From Clostridium porci (GTDB lineage: Bacteria > Bacillota > Clostridia > Lachnospirales > Lachnospiraceae): a stretch of DNA of 38,389 nucleotides. Under the pieces are notes generated by a model that was not told the origin of the DNA, made no database searches, and was given only the letters and a program-made list of their open reading frames with translations. Below, piece by piece: positions 16,481 through 24,712 of this stretch (positions are counted from its first letter, which is position 1; each line of letters begins with the position of its first letter). The stretch covers positions 1 through 38,389 of the forward strand of contig NZ_VUMD01000025.1 in assembly GCF_009696375.1 (NCBI RefSeq), written 5' to 3'. Both the position numbers and the translations under genes were made by a program.

Positions 16481-16524
16481 GAGCAGATAAATGCCGGCAC
16501 AGCCTGGCAGCTTGTCTGCTCTTT
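16481..16524 (+). terminator. Terminator after the cell-wall-binding protein
   Basis: GAGCAGA (16481-16487) pairs with TCTGCTC (16515-16521), with an inner GCCGG/CTGGC helix and a short TTT tail. Located 22 bases after the stop codon. Confidence 0.65.
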
Positions 16525-16662
16525 CTGGTTGGCGTGTGGGATTTGGATTTCTTTTATCCTGCTTTGGGCTGATAATCCTCCATGCAGAAAGACAATGCTG
16601 TTTTATGGGCTATAGTGATAAAGCATGGAGTTGGAGGAGCTTTACAGAAAGTGAGATGACTT

Positions 16663-16998
16663 ATGCATTCATTTAGCTACTGCAAATTAGAAATTTTTCT
16701 GCCGGAAACTCACCTGAAGGAACTGCAGAAGGCGCTGCAGGCTGTGGACGCAGGCCATATTGGGAAATATGACAGCTGCATGTCTTATAGTCCTGTTATT
16801 GGCTGCTGGAGGCCGTTGGAGGGCTGTAATCCGTATATCGGCAGCTATGGAAATATCAGCACTGCTCCGGAATTTAAGGTTGAAGTAACTTGCAGAAAGG
16901 AACGAGTGAAGGAAACACTTGCTGCCATAAAAAAGGTACATCCCTATGAGGAGCCGGTTATTAATGTGATTCCCCTGTACATGACCGGCTTAGATTAG
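16663..16998 (+). CDS. Small NIF3-insert/PII-like protein
   Basis: 111 residues. The start YCKLEIFLPETHLKELQKAL, the central IGKYDSCMSYSPVIGCW and the final KKVHPYEEPVINVIPL match the stand-alone version of the ferredoxin-like domain inserted in NIF3/YqfO dinuclear-metal proteins, with the signature HPYEEP. Function is unknown; related PII/CutA folds bind small ligands or metals. It is a monocistronic gene on the plus strand facing the M24 peptidase. The ribosome site before ATG is weak. Confidence 0.75.
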   Translation: MHSFSYCKLEIFLPETHLKELQKALQAVDAGHIGKYDSCMSYSPVIGCWRPLEGCNPYIGSYGNISTAPEFKVEVTCRKERVKETLAAIKKVHPYEEPVINVIPLYMTGLD

Positions 16999-17279
16999 TT
17001 CTTTTCATTTCGGGGTTTAGAAATAGCCCATTCCCCCAATAGCTGGTGACGGTAATATTTTGGACGCCCAATCTATTACAAAGGCCAGCCTGTTGCGATG
17101 CTTGCTGAATTTTCATTTTGACAAATAAGCATTATCGGATATGGTGTGGAGGAATAGGAGACAGTCCCTTGGATCACGCATCCTCTTTCAATTAGAGCCT
17201 CGTCCTATTTCACTGCCTGGTTCCTCAGCCAACTATCCCCTGTTCATTTATTCTCTCCTGCACATTTTTCCTAGAAAAC

Positions 17280-19109
17280 TTAAATAGCCCTGGTGGCTTC
17301 CTTAAACCACTCTCTTTCTTCTTCCGTCAGGTATCCTTCAAGTTTCTCATACACCTGCCTGTGATACGTATTGAGCAGCTCTACATCACGTTCTGTCATC
17401 ATCTCTTTTACAACCCCGTCCAAATCAATCGGAGCATAAGTTAAAAATTCCAGTTTTAAAAACTGCCCGTACTCATTCCGCTCATCCTTCACACAAAGAG
17501 TCAGATTTTCTGTCCTGATTCCATGGCTTCCCTCTATATAAATCCCTGGCTCATCCGATGTAATCATCCCCGGCTCCAGAACCGCATTATCCTGCCGCTC
17601 TGGCGCTGTTTTATAGCGTATCCCATTGGGCCTTTCATGACAGCTGGCCAGGTAACTTACACCATGCCCTGTTCCATGATCGTAATTCAACCCTCTGCTC
17701 CACAACGGCTCCCTGGCTACATAGTCTATACTTAGTCCCCGGCACCCGTGAAGGAACTTCACAGCTCCCAGCCTCAGCATGCTCACCAGAACCAGAGTAA
17801 AATGCTCTCTCTCTTCATCCGTCAGAGGCCCCAGCACTACTGTTCTGGTAATATCCGTCGTTCCCTCATAATACTGCCCTCCGGAATCAATCAGATAAAG
17901 CCCCCTTGGCTCCAGGGGAGCGTTGCTTTCCTTTGTGGCTGAGTAGTGGCACATGGCAGCATGAGCCCCATAAGCAGATATAGTTTCAAAGCTCATTTCG
18001 ATAAAACCATCCTGCTCCATGCGAAGTTTCTCCAGGTGTTCAGATGCGCTCAGTTCATCAATTGGTATCTTTCCAATATTCTTTTTAAGCCAATAGATAA
18101 ACTTTGTTACAGCAACTCCGTCCTTGATATGGGCCCGCTTTTCATTTTCAATTTCTGCTTCATTCTTCACAGCTTTCATGAAAGCCGTGGGATTCATCCG
18201 GTCAATTACCTTATTGGAGTGATCCAGGAGACGGTAAATCGAATAATTCACCCGTCCCTTCTCCAGCAGCACCTTCTCATTTCTGAAGCCTGCTACTACC
18301 TCATAAATCCGCTCATAGGGCAGTATCTCTACGCCGATACGTTCCAGATACTCTTTGGTACTCAGGCCCTTCTCAAGATCCATATAAGGATACGCCGCGC
18401 CTTTAAGCACATCCCTATTTACAAACAGGCTCACTTTGTTCAGAGAGATTACTGCATAAGATAGTACGACCGGATTATACTGGGTATCATTTCCCCTGAT
18501 ATTCAAGAGCCATGCAATATCATCCAGGGACGTCAGCACATGGATTGTAGCATGAGCCTGTTTCATGGCGTCCTGGACCTGCCGGATCTTCTCTTGAGCT
18601 CCTTGTCCTGCGTACTGCTCTGTCAGAACCCATGCCGGCTCTGCGGACAGAGGTGGACGTTCCTTCCAAATCATGCCCACCAGATCCTCTCCGCAGGCGA
18701 ATCTTACCTTCTTATCTTCCAGCAAATCCTCCAGTCCCACTCCTACAGCAGCATTTACTACACGGCCGTCAAAGCCCAGGCATCCGCCTTCAGGAATCTT
18801 CTTATCCAGATATTCCTCTATTGTAGGAACTCCGTCCTGTCCCATTTTCATCATGGTCACACTCGTTCCCTTAAGCTCCTTAGCCCCCTGGACAAAGTAT
18901 CTCCCGTCCACCCAAAGGCAGGCTTCATGCAAAGTTATCACAGCCGTGCCAGCAGATCCGGTAAACCCTGTTATAAACGTTCGTGTCTTAAAATGTTTTC
19001 CCACATACTCAGACTCATGAAAATCTGATGTGGGAAGCAAGTACGCATCTATTTTCCGCTCCCGCATTAGATTTCGCAGCATTTCCAATCTTTCCTGAAT
19101 CACATTCAT
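17280..19109 (-). CDS. M24-family aminopeptidase P (Xaa-Pro aminopeptidase)
   Basis: 609 residues, the length of the long (two creatinase-N domains plus catalytic domain) aminopeptidase P type. Catalytic C-terminal ligands are visible: Asp in LIDSGGQYYEGTTDITRT, with both Asp residues, His in DHGTGHGVSYLASCHERP, Glu in ITSDEPGIYIEGSHGIRTENL and Glu in LKLEFLTYAPID. It binds two metal ions (usually Mn) and removes an N-terminal residue preceding proline, in the cytoplasm. No signal peptide. Start ATG at 19109. Confidence 0.93.
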   Translation of the reverse strand: MNVIQERLEMLRNLMRERKIDAYLLPTSDFHESEYVGKHFKTRTFITGFTGSAGTAVITLHEACLWVDGRYFVQGAKELKGTSVTMMKMGQDGVPTIEEYLDKKIPEGGCLGFDGRVVNAAVGVGLEDLLEDKKVRFACGEDLVGMIWKERPPLSAEPAWVLTEQYAGQGAQEKIRQVQDAMKQAHATIHVLTSLDDIAWLLNIRGNDTQYNPVVLSYAVISLNKVSLFVNRDVLKGAAYPYMDLEKGLSTKEYLERIGVEILPYERIYEVVAGFRNEKVLLEKGRVNYSIYRLLDHSNKVIDRMNPTAFMKAVKNEAEIENEKRAHIKDGVAVTKFIYWLKKNIGKIPIDELSASEHLEKLRMEQDGFIEMSFETISAYGAHAAMCHYSATKESNAPLEPRGLYLIDSGGQYYEGTTDITRTVVLGPLTDEEREHFTLVLVSMLRLGAVKFLHGCRGLSIDYVAREPLWSRGLNYDHGTGHGVSYLASCHERPNGIRYKTAPERQDNAVLEPGMITSDEPGIYIEGSHGIRTENLTLCVKDERNEYGQFLKLEFLTYAPIDLDGVVKEMMTERDVELLNTYHRQVYEKLEGYLTEEEREWFKEATRAI

Positions 19110-19134
19110 TCCAAATACCTCTCATCTTCTTAAT

Positions 19135-19332
19135 TTATGCCGGTGTTCTTCTCGCAGTATTCTTAAAAGCTGCCCTAATCCCTGCCTGATAGGATGGGCC
19201 CGCATAGAGGGACATCTCATCTGCCATCAATTCATTAGCAAAGGCTGTTGCCATTTTTTCAAATGGCAGATCTGGGGAATAGCATTTCGTTTTGAGCTCT
19301 GGGGAAATAGCCTCTCCCAGCGACATTTTCAC
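19135..19332 (-). CDS. Small hypothetical protein upstream of the peptidase
   Basis: 65 residues from GTG 19332, with AGGAAG about ten bases upstream and the stop 25 bases before the M24 peptidase. The sequence (ISPELKTKCYSPDLPFEKMATAF...) is acidic at first and basic at the end. No family recognised. It may be co-transcribed with the peptidase, or be the tail of a lost gene. Confidence 0.4.
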   Translation of the reverse strand: MKMSLGEAISPELKTKCYSPDLPFEKMATAFANELMADEMSLYAGPSYQAGIRAAFKNTARRTPA

Positions 19333-19449
19333 ATCTGACTGTCTTCCTGATTGGCATCAATACTTGGCCTGTTCACATTTTCAGGGCTTTTTCCGCCAGT
19401 TGGCGTAATATTACAATTTAATTCCCTTTTTCTGCTGTAAGTTGTACTA

Positions 19450-20250
19450 TTATATCAAATGGAAATATCTGCAGGCCTTCCACACTCCGTCCTCGTCAAT
19501 GTTATCTGTCACATAATCCGCCACTGTCTTGAGGTTATCCGTGGCATTTCCCATAGCAATTCCCAGCCCTGCTTCCTGAAGCATTTCATAATCGTTCATG
19601 CTATCGCCAAAGGCAATGGTTTCCTTTCTATCAATTCTATAATATTGGCAAAGCCGCAAAAGCCCCTTTGCCTTAGAACACTCCTTTTCCACTATATCAG
19701 CTCCCATTTTATCAGAAAACATGGGAAATTTAAAGTCAGGAAACTGCTCCTGAAGCATCTTTGCTTGTTTTGGACCACCGATATAAACCAGTGTACGCAC
19801 CGGCATTTCTATCAGCTTCCAGGCATCCTTGAAGCTGCGCTGGGACTCTCCCCACCGAATCACATCAAAGGCTCTGACCTGATCCGGATTCAGATAATAG
19901 TCTCCCCCGTTCACACTCAGCCCCAGGGAAATGCCTCTGTTCTCAGCAAACGTAAGGAGAGCCCTAAGCCGCTCCTTGTCCATAAAATGTTCATAAAGCA
20001 CCTCACTTTCAGCCACAACCCTTGTTCCATTCATATGTATAATAGCATCAGGGTTGATAAGCTCCTTATACATAGAACTCATTTCATGATCCATATTTCG
20101 TCCGCTGGCTATGACAATGACAGAATCCCTTCTGAGAAGCTCCAGAGCTTCCAGAGCGCTGTCCGGTATCTTCCAGTTTTTGTGATTCAAAAGTGTCATA
20201 TCCAAATCAAAACTTATAATCCTCTTTTTTCCTGAACACTTTTGTGTCAT
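19450..20250 (-). CDS. HAD-family (Cof-type) phosphatase
   Basis: 266 residues after GGAGAAG. Motif I FDLDMTLLNHK (~15-25) has the nucleophilic Asp. Motif II SGRNM follows at ~55, the conserved Lys lies in the SKAKGLL segment (~194-200), and motif III/IV is IAFGDSMNDYEML (~214-226). The C2-type cap between ~85 and 190 identifies the Cof/YidA subfamily, which dephosphorylates sugar phosphates or cofactors in the cytoplasm; the substrate is not predictable. It is divergent from tRNA-Pro. Confidence 0.92.
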   Translation of the reverse strand: MTQKCSGKKRIISFDLDMTLLNHKNWKIPDSALEALELLRRDSVIVIASGRNMDHEMSSMYKELINPDAIIHMNGTRVVAESEVLYEHFMDKERLRALLTFAENRGISLGLSVNGGDYYLNPDQVRAFDVIRWGESQRSFKDAWKLIEMPVRTLVYIGGPKQAKMLQEQFPDFKFPMFSDKMGADIVEKECSKAKGLLRLCQYYRIDRKETIAFGDSMNDYEMLQEAGLGIAMGNATDNLKTVADYVTDNIDEDGVWKACRYFHLI

Positions 20251-20284
20251 TTTTATCTTCTCCTGAATAAATTAAAATTAGGTC

Positions 20285-20313
20285 TTTTCAAAATGAAAAA
20301 TCTTTGCTATAAT
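20285..20313 (+). promoter_or_regulatory. Promoter of tRNA-Pro
   Basis: TTTTCA (20285-20290), 17-bp spacer, and TATAAT (20308-20313) with a TG extended -10 (TGCTATAAT). It lies 16 bases before the tRNA. Confidence 0.7.
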
Positions 20314-20328
20314 ATAGAAGTTCGAAAT

Positions 20329-20402
20329 CGGAGTATGGCGTAGCTTGGTAGCGCGCTCGGCTGGGGGCCGAGAGGTCGCAGGTTCAAATCCTGTTACTCC
20401 GA
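20329..20402 (+). tRNA. tRNA-Pro (GGG)
   Basis: Acceptor CGGAGTA pairs with TACTCCG, the anticodon stem CTCGG/CCGAG encloses loop CTGGGGG (anticodon GGG), and the T-loop is TTCAAAT. No CCA is encoded. Confidence 0.96.
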
Positions 20403-20411
20403 CTGCGGAAG

Positions 20412-20437
20412 CCCTTGATTTTACTCAAGGGTTTTTT
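20412..20437 (+). terminator. Terminator of tRNA-Pro
   Basis: CCCTTGA pairs with TCAAGGG around a six-base loop, followed by six T residues. Confidence 0.9.
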
Positions 20438-20446
20438 GCTTTCTGG

Positions 20447-20662
20447 TTACTCCTGGCAGGCTCCAATCCCTTGCTCTTTTAGTGTCATCCACTTTCTTAT
20501 GTAGTAACCAACTCCTTCGTCCGGCAGTTTAGCAAACAAATCCTTATTATTATACTCCAAAGCCCAATATTCTTCAAGGTGCATCGGAGGTGTTTCCAGG
20601 ACAAAGGCAAAAGTAAATTTTGTGTATGAGGAATTGGTTGGCAGCTTTAAGTATATTCTTAG
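20447..20662 (-). pseudogene. Unrecognised gene fragment without a usable start
   Basis: An open frame of 71 codons bounded upstream by TAA. It reads protein-like throughout (FAFVLETPPMHLEEYWALEY, LPDEGVGYYIRKWMT, ending GACQE). The only ATG, at 20584, has no ribosome site and would give 45 residues. It looks like the C-terminal piece of a larger gene whose start has been lost next to tRNA-Pro. Family not recognised. Confidence 0.45.
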
Positions 20663-20848
20663 TTATCCAGGGGTATAGGCTGTGCAAAAAATATTTTTAC
20701 CGGTTGTTTCTAAAAAATGCTGGTAATCTGCAATAAAGTAGTATATAATGAGCAAAGATAATGAGGCGAAGGTGTTCCTTTAGCCTCATTGTTGTCTAAA
20801 AAAGAGCAATGGTCATATGGTATGGCAAAAAAGAAAGAAGGTGACAAT

Positions 20849-21721
20849 ATGCATAAGTTTATGAGAACGCTGGGTTTTAGTATGTATCAGAAAAAACAGG
20901 ATATGGAGAAGCTGCTGCGCCGCTTAGCGAAGGAAGCAGAACGCACGGGAATCCTGACAGATACGGATGGAAGCAGACTTTGCGAGCTGAGAACAGAAAT
21001 AGCGCCAGGTACTGGCGTTGCCATAGTAGGACAGCTTAGCGAGAAGGGAACCTTCCGCCGGGAATATTATTACCCTTATACCAAAAGCACGGAAATTAGC
21101 TCCAGGGCAGAATGTTCTATTCAGCGCCATACGGAGAGGGAAACTTATGCCGGTCTCCTGGATGAATACAAGGTTGGAATTTCTCTGATCTTTTATATAG
21201 AAAATTCTATGGAGTACAGAATCCGCCTGGCTGACAGACAGAGCGTGCAGCCTACAGGAGCTGCTTTGACAGGATTTTCTGTTCAGGGGCGGATACTTCT
21301 GCCCATACAGAAAACGGAACAGCAGGCTGAGGATTCCAAGCAGGCTGCCAGGGTGCGCTCCAAACTTCTGGAAGCAGCCAGGCATGGAGATGAGGATGCC
21401 ATTGAGACATTGACCATGGAAGATATTGATAAGTATTCTATGGTTTCCAGACGGATTGTCAATGAGGATGTTTATTCAATTATTGAAACCTGTTTTATGC
21501 CTTGCGGCGTAGAATGCGACCAGTATTCAGTTATCGGAGAGATCACCGGAATTGAAAAAATGGCTAATCGGATTACAAAGGAGGAGATATACAAACTGCG
21601 TTTGGACTGTAATGATATGATTTTTCACACGTTGATCAACAAACAGGATCTTTTGGGGGTGCCGGAAATTGGCCGAAGATTCAAAGGTCAGGTATGGATG
21701 CAGGGAACAGTTGAATTTTGA
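20849..21721 (+). CDS. DUF3881-family protein
   Basis: 290 residues from ATG 20849 after AAGGTG; an upstream in-frame TTG would add 20 residues overlapping a leader hairpin. The start HKFMRTLGFSMYQKK, the central EYYYPYTKS and the end MANRITKEEIYKLRLDCNDM match a conserved family of unknown function largely limited to Lachnospiraceae. It appears soluble, with no signal or membrane helix. Hairpin AATGAGGC/GCCTCATT at 20760-20790 lies just upstream. The gene is monocistronic. Confidence 0.8.
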   Translation: MHKFMRTLGFSMYQKKQDMEKLLRRLAKEAERTGILTDTDGSRLCELRTEIAPGTGVAIVGQLSEKGTFRREYYYPYTKSTEISSRAECSIQRHTERETYAGLLDEYKVGISLIFYIENSMEYRIRLADRQSVQPTGAALTGFSVQGRILLPIQKTEQQAEDSKQAARVRSKLLEAARHGDEDAIETLTMEDIDKYSMVSRRIVNEDVYSIIETCFMPCGVECDQYSVIGEITGIEKMANRITKEEIYKLRLDCNDMIFHTLINKQDLLGVPEIGRRFKGQVWMQGTVEF

Positions 21722-21907
21722 GGCTTGATTTTTTTAACGAAATGCGCTATTATATAAAACGGACTATACAGGTTAACTTAGTGGTATGCTTTTAATGTTT
21801 GACCCTTGGTTAAATAAAGCGTTTGGCAGGGATAGAGGACGTCCTTCCTGGGTTGTGTTACAAGAGTCATCTGGTAAGAAGTTAATAAAGGATTACAGTT
21901 GGATTGT
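21722..21907. other. Intergenic, no gene seen
   Basis: AT-rich sequence before the tRNA-like array. No ORF, tRNA or clear terminator beyond a T-run directly after the DUF3881-like gene. Confidence 0.4.
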
Positions 21908-21923
21908 AATCATAAATTGCGAT

Positions 21924-22004
21924 ACATCCATGTAGCTCAGTTGGATAGAGCGACCGTCTTTTGAAAACTTCATATAGGATTTAAGTTCGATTCATATCGG
22001 GCAT
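21924..22004 (+). pseudogene. tRNA-Arg-like copy 1 (decayed)
   Basis: D-arm GCTCAGTTGGATAGAGC is intact, but the anticodon region reads GTCTTTTGAAAAC, with no CCT anticodon. Only AAGTTCGATT recalls the T-arm. The acceptor ends do not pair. Confidence 0.6.
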
Positions 22005-22022
22005 GAAATCATAAATTGACAC

Positions 22023-22099
22023 GTCCATATAGCTCAGCAGGATAGAGCACACGCCTCCTAAGAGAACCTACTGCGGACACATTTTGGGGATTCGCCCCG
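22023..22099 (+). pseudogene. tRNA-Arg-like copy 2 (decayed)
   Basis: D-arm GCTCAGCAGGATAGAGC and anticodon loop CTCCTAA are intact. The anticodon stem CACGC/GAGAA no longer pairs. Downstream sequence holds GGGGATTCGCCCCG, an isolated T-arm-like hairpin, displaced. Confidence 0.6.
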
Positions 22100-22114
22100 C
22101 ATAAATTTAATACG

Positions 22115-22190
22115 TGTTTCTGTAGCTCAGCAGGATAGAGCGTCCGCCTCCTAAGCGGTAGATGGTTCGAGTCCAAATGAGGCAAACAAC
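22115..22190 (+). pseudogene. tRNA-Arg-like copy 3 (partly decayed)
   Basis: D-arm GCTCAGCAGGATAGAGC, anticodon helix CCGC/GCGG and loop CTCCTAA are intact. A T-arm-like GGTTCGAGTCC is present. The acceptor strands GTTTCTG and AATGAGG do not pair, so a functional tRNA is unlikely. Confidence 0.65.
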
Positions 22191-22207
22191 TGAATAATTT
22201 TACAAAT

Positions 22208-22268
22208 GTCCATGTAGCTCAGCTGGATAGAGCACACGCCTCCTAAGGGCTAGGTGGAACAAACGCCT
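22208..22268 (+). pseudogene. tRNA-Arg-like copy 4 (truncated)
   Basis: Starts GTCCATGTAGCTCAGC with an intact D-arm and anticodon loop CTCCTAA. The anticodon stem CACGC/GGGCT is broken and no T-arm or 3' acceptor strand is present. Confidence 0.6.
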
Positions 22269-22311
22269 TTTGATATGATAACTAGATAAAATTGAATAGA
22301 TTTTTAAGAAT

Positions 22312-22388
22312 GTCCCAGTACCTCAGCAGGATAGAGGGTTCGCCTCCTAAGCGAAACGTCGCAGGTTCGACTCCTGTCTGGGACGCCA
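22312..22388 (+). tRNA. tRNA-Arg (CCT), intact, with encoded CCA
   Basis: Acceptor GTCCCAG pairs fully with CTGGGAC, the anticodon stem TTCGC/GCGAA encloses CTCCTAA (anticodon CCT), and the T-arm is GCAGGTTCGACTCCTGT. It is the only tRNA in the window with an encoded CCA (22386-22388). The D-stem is CCTC/GAGG instead of GCTC/GAGC, a paired change turning the near-universal G10-C25 into C10-G25. Last unit of the array and nearest tRNA to the ICE integrase, so a candidate attachment site. Confidence 0.9.
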
Positions 22389-22395
22389 CAAACTC

Positions 22396-22432
22396 CGCTG
22401 AAAGCCTTATTTTACAAGGTTTTCAGCGTTTC
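22396..22432 (+). terminator. Terminator after tRNA-Arg
   Basis: Stem CGCTGAAAGCCTT (22396-22408) pairs with AAGGTTTTCAGCG with G-U pairs, followed by TTTCTTT. It may mark the last host-derived sequence before the ICE. Confidence 0.8.
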
Positions 22433-22526
22433 TTTATTTATGGCTTTCTATTTACGCTGAATACGAATTGTTTTCAATCTGTCATTTTTTATTCGATATT
22501 TTTTTAAGACTTTTAAGGAAATAGGC

Positions 22527-22590
22527 TTGCTAACACTTTTTTATTTTTGAAGAAAAATCGCTGGTTTTTTTGGAATTTGCTAACACTTTT
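22527..22590. repeat. Direct repeats at the ICE left end
   Basis: TTGCTAACACTTTT occurs at 22527-22540 and 22577-22590, exactly 50 bases apart, just beyond the integrase stop. Position and spacing suggest arm-type binding sites for the integrase N-terminal domain. Confidence 0.65.
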
Positions 22591-22596
22591 GAAATT

Positions 22597-24042
22597 CTAT
22601 CTTTGAAGTGCCTGCTTTAAAAATTGCTCTTTCATTTCTGGCGATAAAGATTTAATCAGTTCCAATAACGCCATATCACTATCGGTTAAGTCGGTATCTT
22701 GCTTTGGATTGTCTGTATCATCATTAAGCGTAGAATAAAATTCTTTATCCATTTTTTGTGCATTGAAACGTCTGTCCTCGTCAATGATTTCTGAATATAC
22801 ATCTGTAACCATTTCTGCTTCTGCGTGACCAGTATCGCCTTGTACGGACTTAACATCTCCGTTTGTCATTTTGAGTTTATAACCCGTACTTAAATGGCGT
22901 AGGCTGTGAAATACCACAACTTCATAATCGTTTTCTTCACAGAGCTTTTGAAACCTATCTCTAACAATACGGCTTTCCACGGGATTGCCATTATCCAACG
23001 CAATAACAAGGTTGTAATCATTGTAGGCACTTCCTAAAAATTCCTTTAATTCCTGCTGGTCTTTTTTATATTGCACCAATAGTTCCGCAACTGTTTTAGG
23101 TAACCAGACAACACGATTACTTGTTTCTGTTTTTGGCGTTTTCAAGACAAGCCTTGTGGTACAATGCGGTTTTTGCGTTGGGAAAATCTTTAAAATATCC
23201 TTTTCCTTTAATTTCTGCATAGCTTCTGCATTTACTCTTGAAAGTTCTTTATTGATGATTACCTTTGCATTATTTGTAGCAATGGACTCTTCATCAATAA
23301 TAACATCTTCCCATGTAAGTCCTGTAATTTCTCCAATTCGCATAGAGCAGGAAAAAGCTAAGTGCATACAAATTGAAAGCAAATCATCTTCCGTGGCTTT
23401 TACCGCTTCTCGAAATGTTTGAACACTCCACACTTTTCGCCTAGTCTTTGGAATTTTTGGTAACGTAGCCAAAGACGCAGGGTTTCTTTTGTTTGTATCA
23501 ATATACTCCCAGCGGATAGCTTGATTTAAGGCACAGCGGATAATATCATGTATTTTTTTGATGTTCGCTGGTTGAACACAACGACCAGTTGCTTTTCTGT
23601 TTGCCCGTGGTACTTCTGGAACGCTCAATAAATCATTGTAGTATTTTGATAGACTTTTTGTAGTTATTTCATTCAGTTTCCAATCTCCAATAATCGGATT
23701 GATATAATTTTCAATACTGCCTACCTTACTACTAAATGTACTCGGCGACCATTTAGATGTGCCATATAAATTAACAAAAATTTCTAGGAAATCACGCAAT
23801 GTAATATCTTTGTCTACAACATCTAACTCCTTTTTAGAATTTTCAATCTGATGTGCAAATTGTTCCTCTAATGGAACTATCACATATCCAAATTTCTCTT
23901 GATAGTATTCTATAAAGGCTTTTCGCTGTTTTGCTTCTTTTCTTGTTTCCAGCGTGTCCCATTTTTGTTTTCTTTCTCCTGCACTATCTAAGTACCAATA
24001 AATAACTGAAAAACTTGATTTTCTTTGTTTGATTGAAGCCAT
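22597..24042 (-). CDS. int: Tyrosine recombinase (ICE integrase)
   Basis: 481 residues. The N-terminal ~60 residues (KQRKSSFSVIYWYLDSAGER) are the arm-binding domain of the Tn916-Int class; a core-binding helical domain follows (~85-185). Catalytic residues are visible: Arg in CSMRIGEITGLTW (~234), HSLRH (~389-393), His in DTGHAEAEM and Tyr in VTDVYSEI (~425). The C-terminus has an acidic tail beyond the catalytic domain. It catalyses integration and excision of the element, and lies at the left end, 18 bases after the excisionase-like gene on the same strand. Confidence 0.94.
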   Translation of the reverse strand: MASIKQRKSSFSVIYWYLDSAGERKQKWDTLETRKEAKQRKAFIEYYQEKFGYVIVPLEEQFAHQIENSKKELDVVDKDITLRDFLEIFVNLYGTSKWSPSTFSSKVGSIENYINPIIGDWKLNEITTKSLSKYYNDLLSVPEVPRANRKATGRCVQPANIKKIHDIIRCALNQAIRWEYIDTNKRNPASLATLPKIPKTRRKVWSVQTFREAVKATEDDLLSICMHLAFSCSMRIGEITGLTWEDVIIDEESIATNNAKVIINKELSRVNAEAMQKLKEKDILKIFPTQKPHCTTRLVLKTPKTETSNRVVWLPKTVAELLVQYKKDQQELKEFLGSAYNDYNLVIALDNGNPVESRIVRDRFQKLCEENDYEVVVFHSLRHLSTGYKLKMTNGDVKSVQGDTGHAEAEMVTDVYSEIIDEDRRFNAQKMDKEFYSTLNDDTDNPKQDTDLTDSDMALLELIKSLSPEMKEQFLKQALQR

Positions 24043-24060
24043 AATTTTCTCTCCTTATAG

Positions 24061-24261
24061 TTAAATTTCATTTAACCATTTATCGAAAGAAACCTTTGAT
24101 ACCCGTATGGCTTTACCAGCACGAACATAACTGAATTGACCGCTTTTTACTAATGAATAAGCTACCTTTTTGCTAATGTCCAGTTGTTCAGCAATTTCCT
24201 CTACTGTATAAGTCTTTTTTTCCTTTGTAGGAGATTGTGCATTTTGTGTATCACTTATCAC
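24061..24261 (-). CDS. xis: Excisionase-type helix-turn-helix protein
   Basis: 66 residues from GTG 24261, preceded by GAAAGGGG at an 8-base spacing; the much longer frame upstream has no ribosome site. The sequence has a MerR/Xis-like winged helix: YTVEEIAEQLDISKKVAYSLVKSG, then GKAIRVSKVSFDKWLNEI. This DNA-binding excisionase fold bends the element ends and directs the integrase to excision. It is immediately upstream of int, as in Tn916. Confidence 0.85.
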   Translation of the reverse strand: MISDTQNAQSPTKEKKTYTVEEIAEQLDISKKVAYSLVKSGQFSYVRAGKAIRVSKVSFDKWLNEI

Positions 24262-24712
24262 TATTAAGACCCCTTTCATTTGTGACAGCAACAAAATACA
24301 CTCGTCTAATAAGGTCATTATAACACACCTAAATAAAAAGAGTAGATAGATTTTGTTGCTGAAACTATCAATTATAAGCAGGCAGACGGCTTTGGAAAGC
24401 TCCGTTAGTATCTCAACTATTCCCATTCTTGTGGGCAGAACCGCACCATGCGGACGTATCATTATTCTGTGAGGATAGGTCATGGCAAAACGACTTTTCC
24501 AACAGTCGCTCTCGGATCACTGCGTGGGTCGCTCGCTTTCTTTTGAAAAGGTCGTGGCGTACAGTTCCCGTGGCTCGCTATCTCACAAACGTATCTGTCT
24601 GCTTTATTCAGTTGTCAAAGAGCTGTGGCGAAAGCGTGTTGCTTTCATATAAAAGCAGGGGCAGAGCAGGAAAGAGGGGATTGAACAAATCATGCTCTGC
24701 GGTTACTGCTTG
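24262..24712. other. Non-coding stretch between xis and orf8-like gene
   Basis: About 450 bases with no convincing gene on either strand. GC content is higher in 24410-24660 than in neighbouring ICE DNA. It may contain the xis-int promoter and structured RNA. No defined terminator or promoter could be supported. Confidence 0.45.

Larger units (their letters stand above)
21908..22388 (+). repeat. Tandem array of tRNA-Arg(CCT)-like units
   Basis: Five units in direct orientation. The TAGCTCAG block of the D-arm recurs at 21933, 22030, 22123, 22215 and, as TACCTCAG, at 22319, so the period is 92-104 bases. The first two units share a leader AATCATAAATTG at 21908 and 22007. Four units are decayed tRNAs and the last is intact. 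The array ends about 210 bases before the ICE integrase gene. Confidence 0.8.

Noticed and set aside
16491..16676. 61-codon frame after the cell-wall-binding protein
   Set aside because: It lies in the terminator and has no coding character.
16999..17279. Antisense frame beginning MKIQQASQQAG
   Set aside because: It runs into the NIF3-like gene on the other strand and has no ribosome site; kept only as possible relic.
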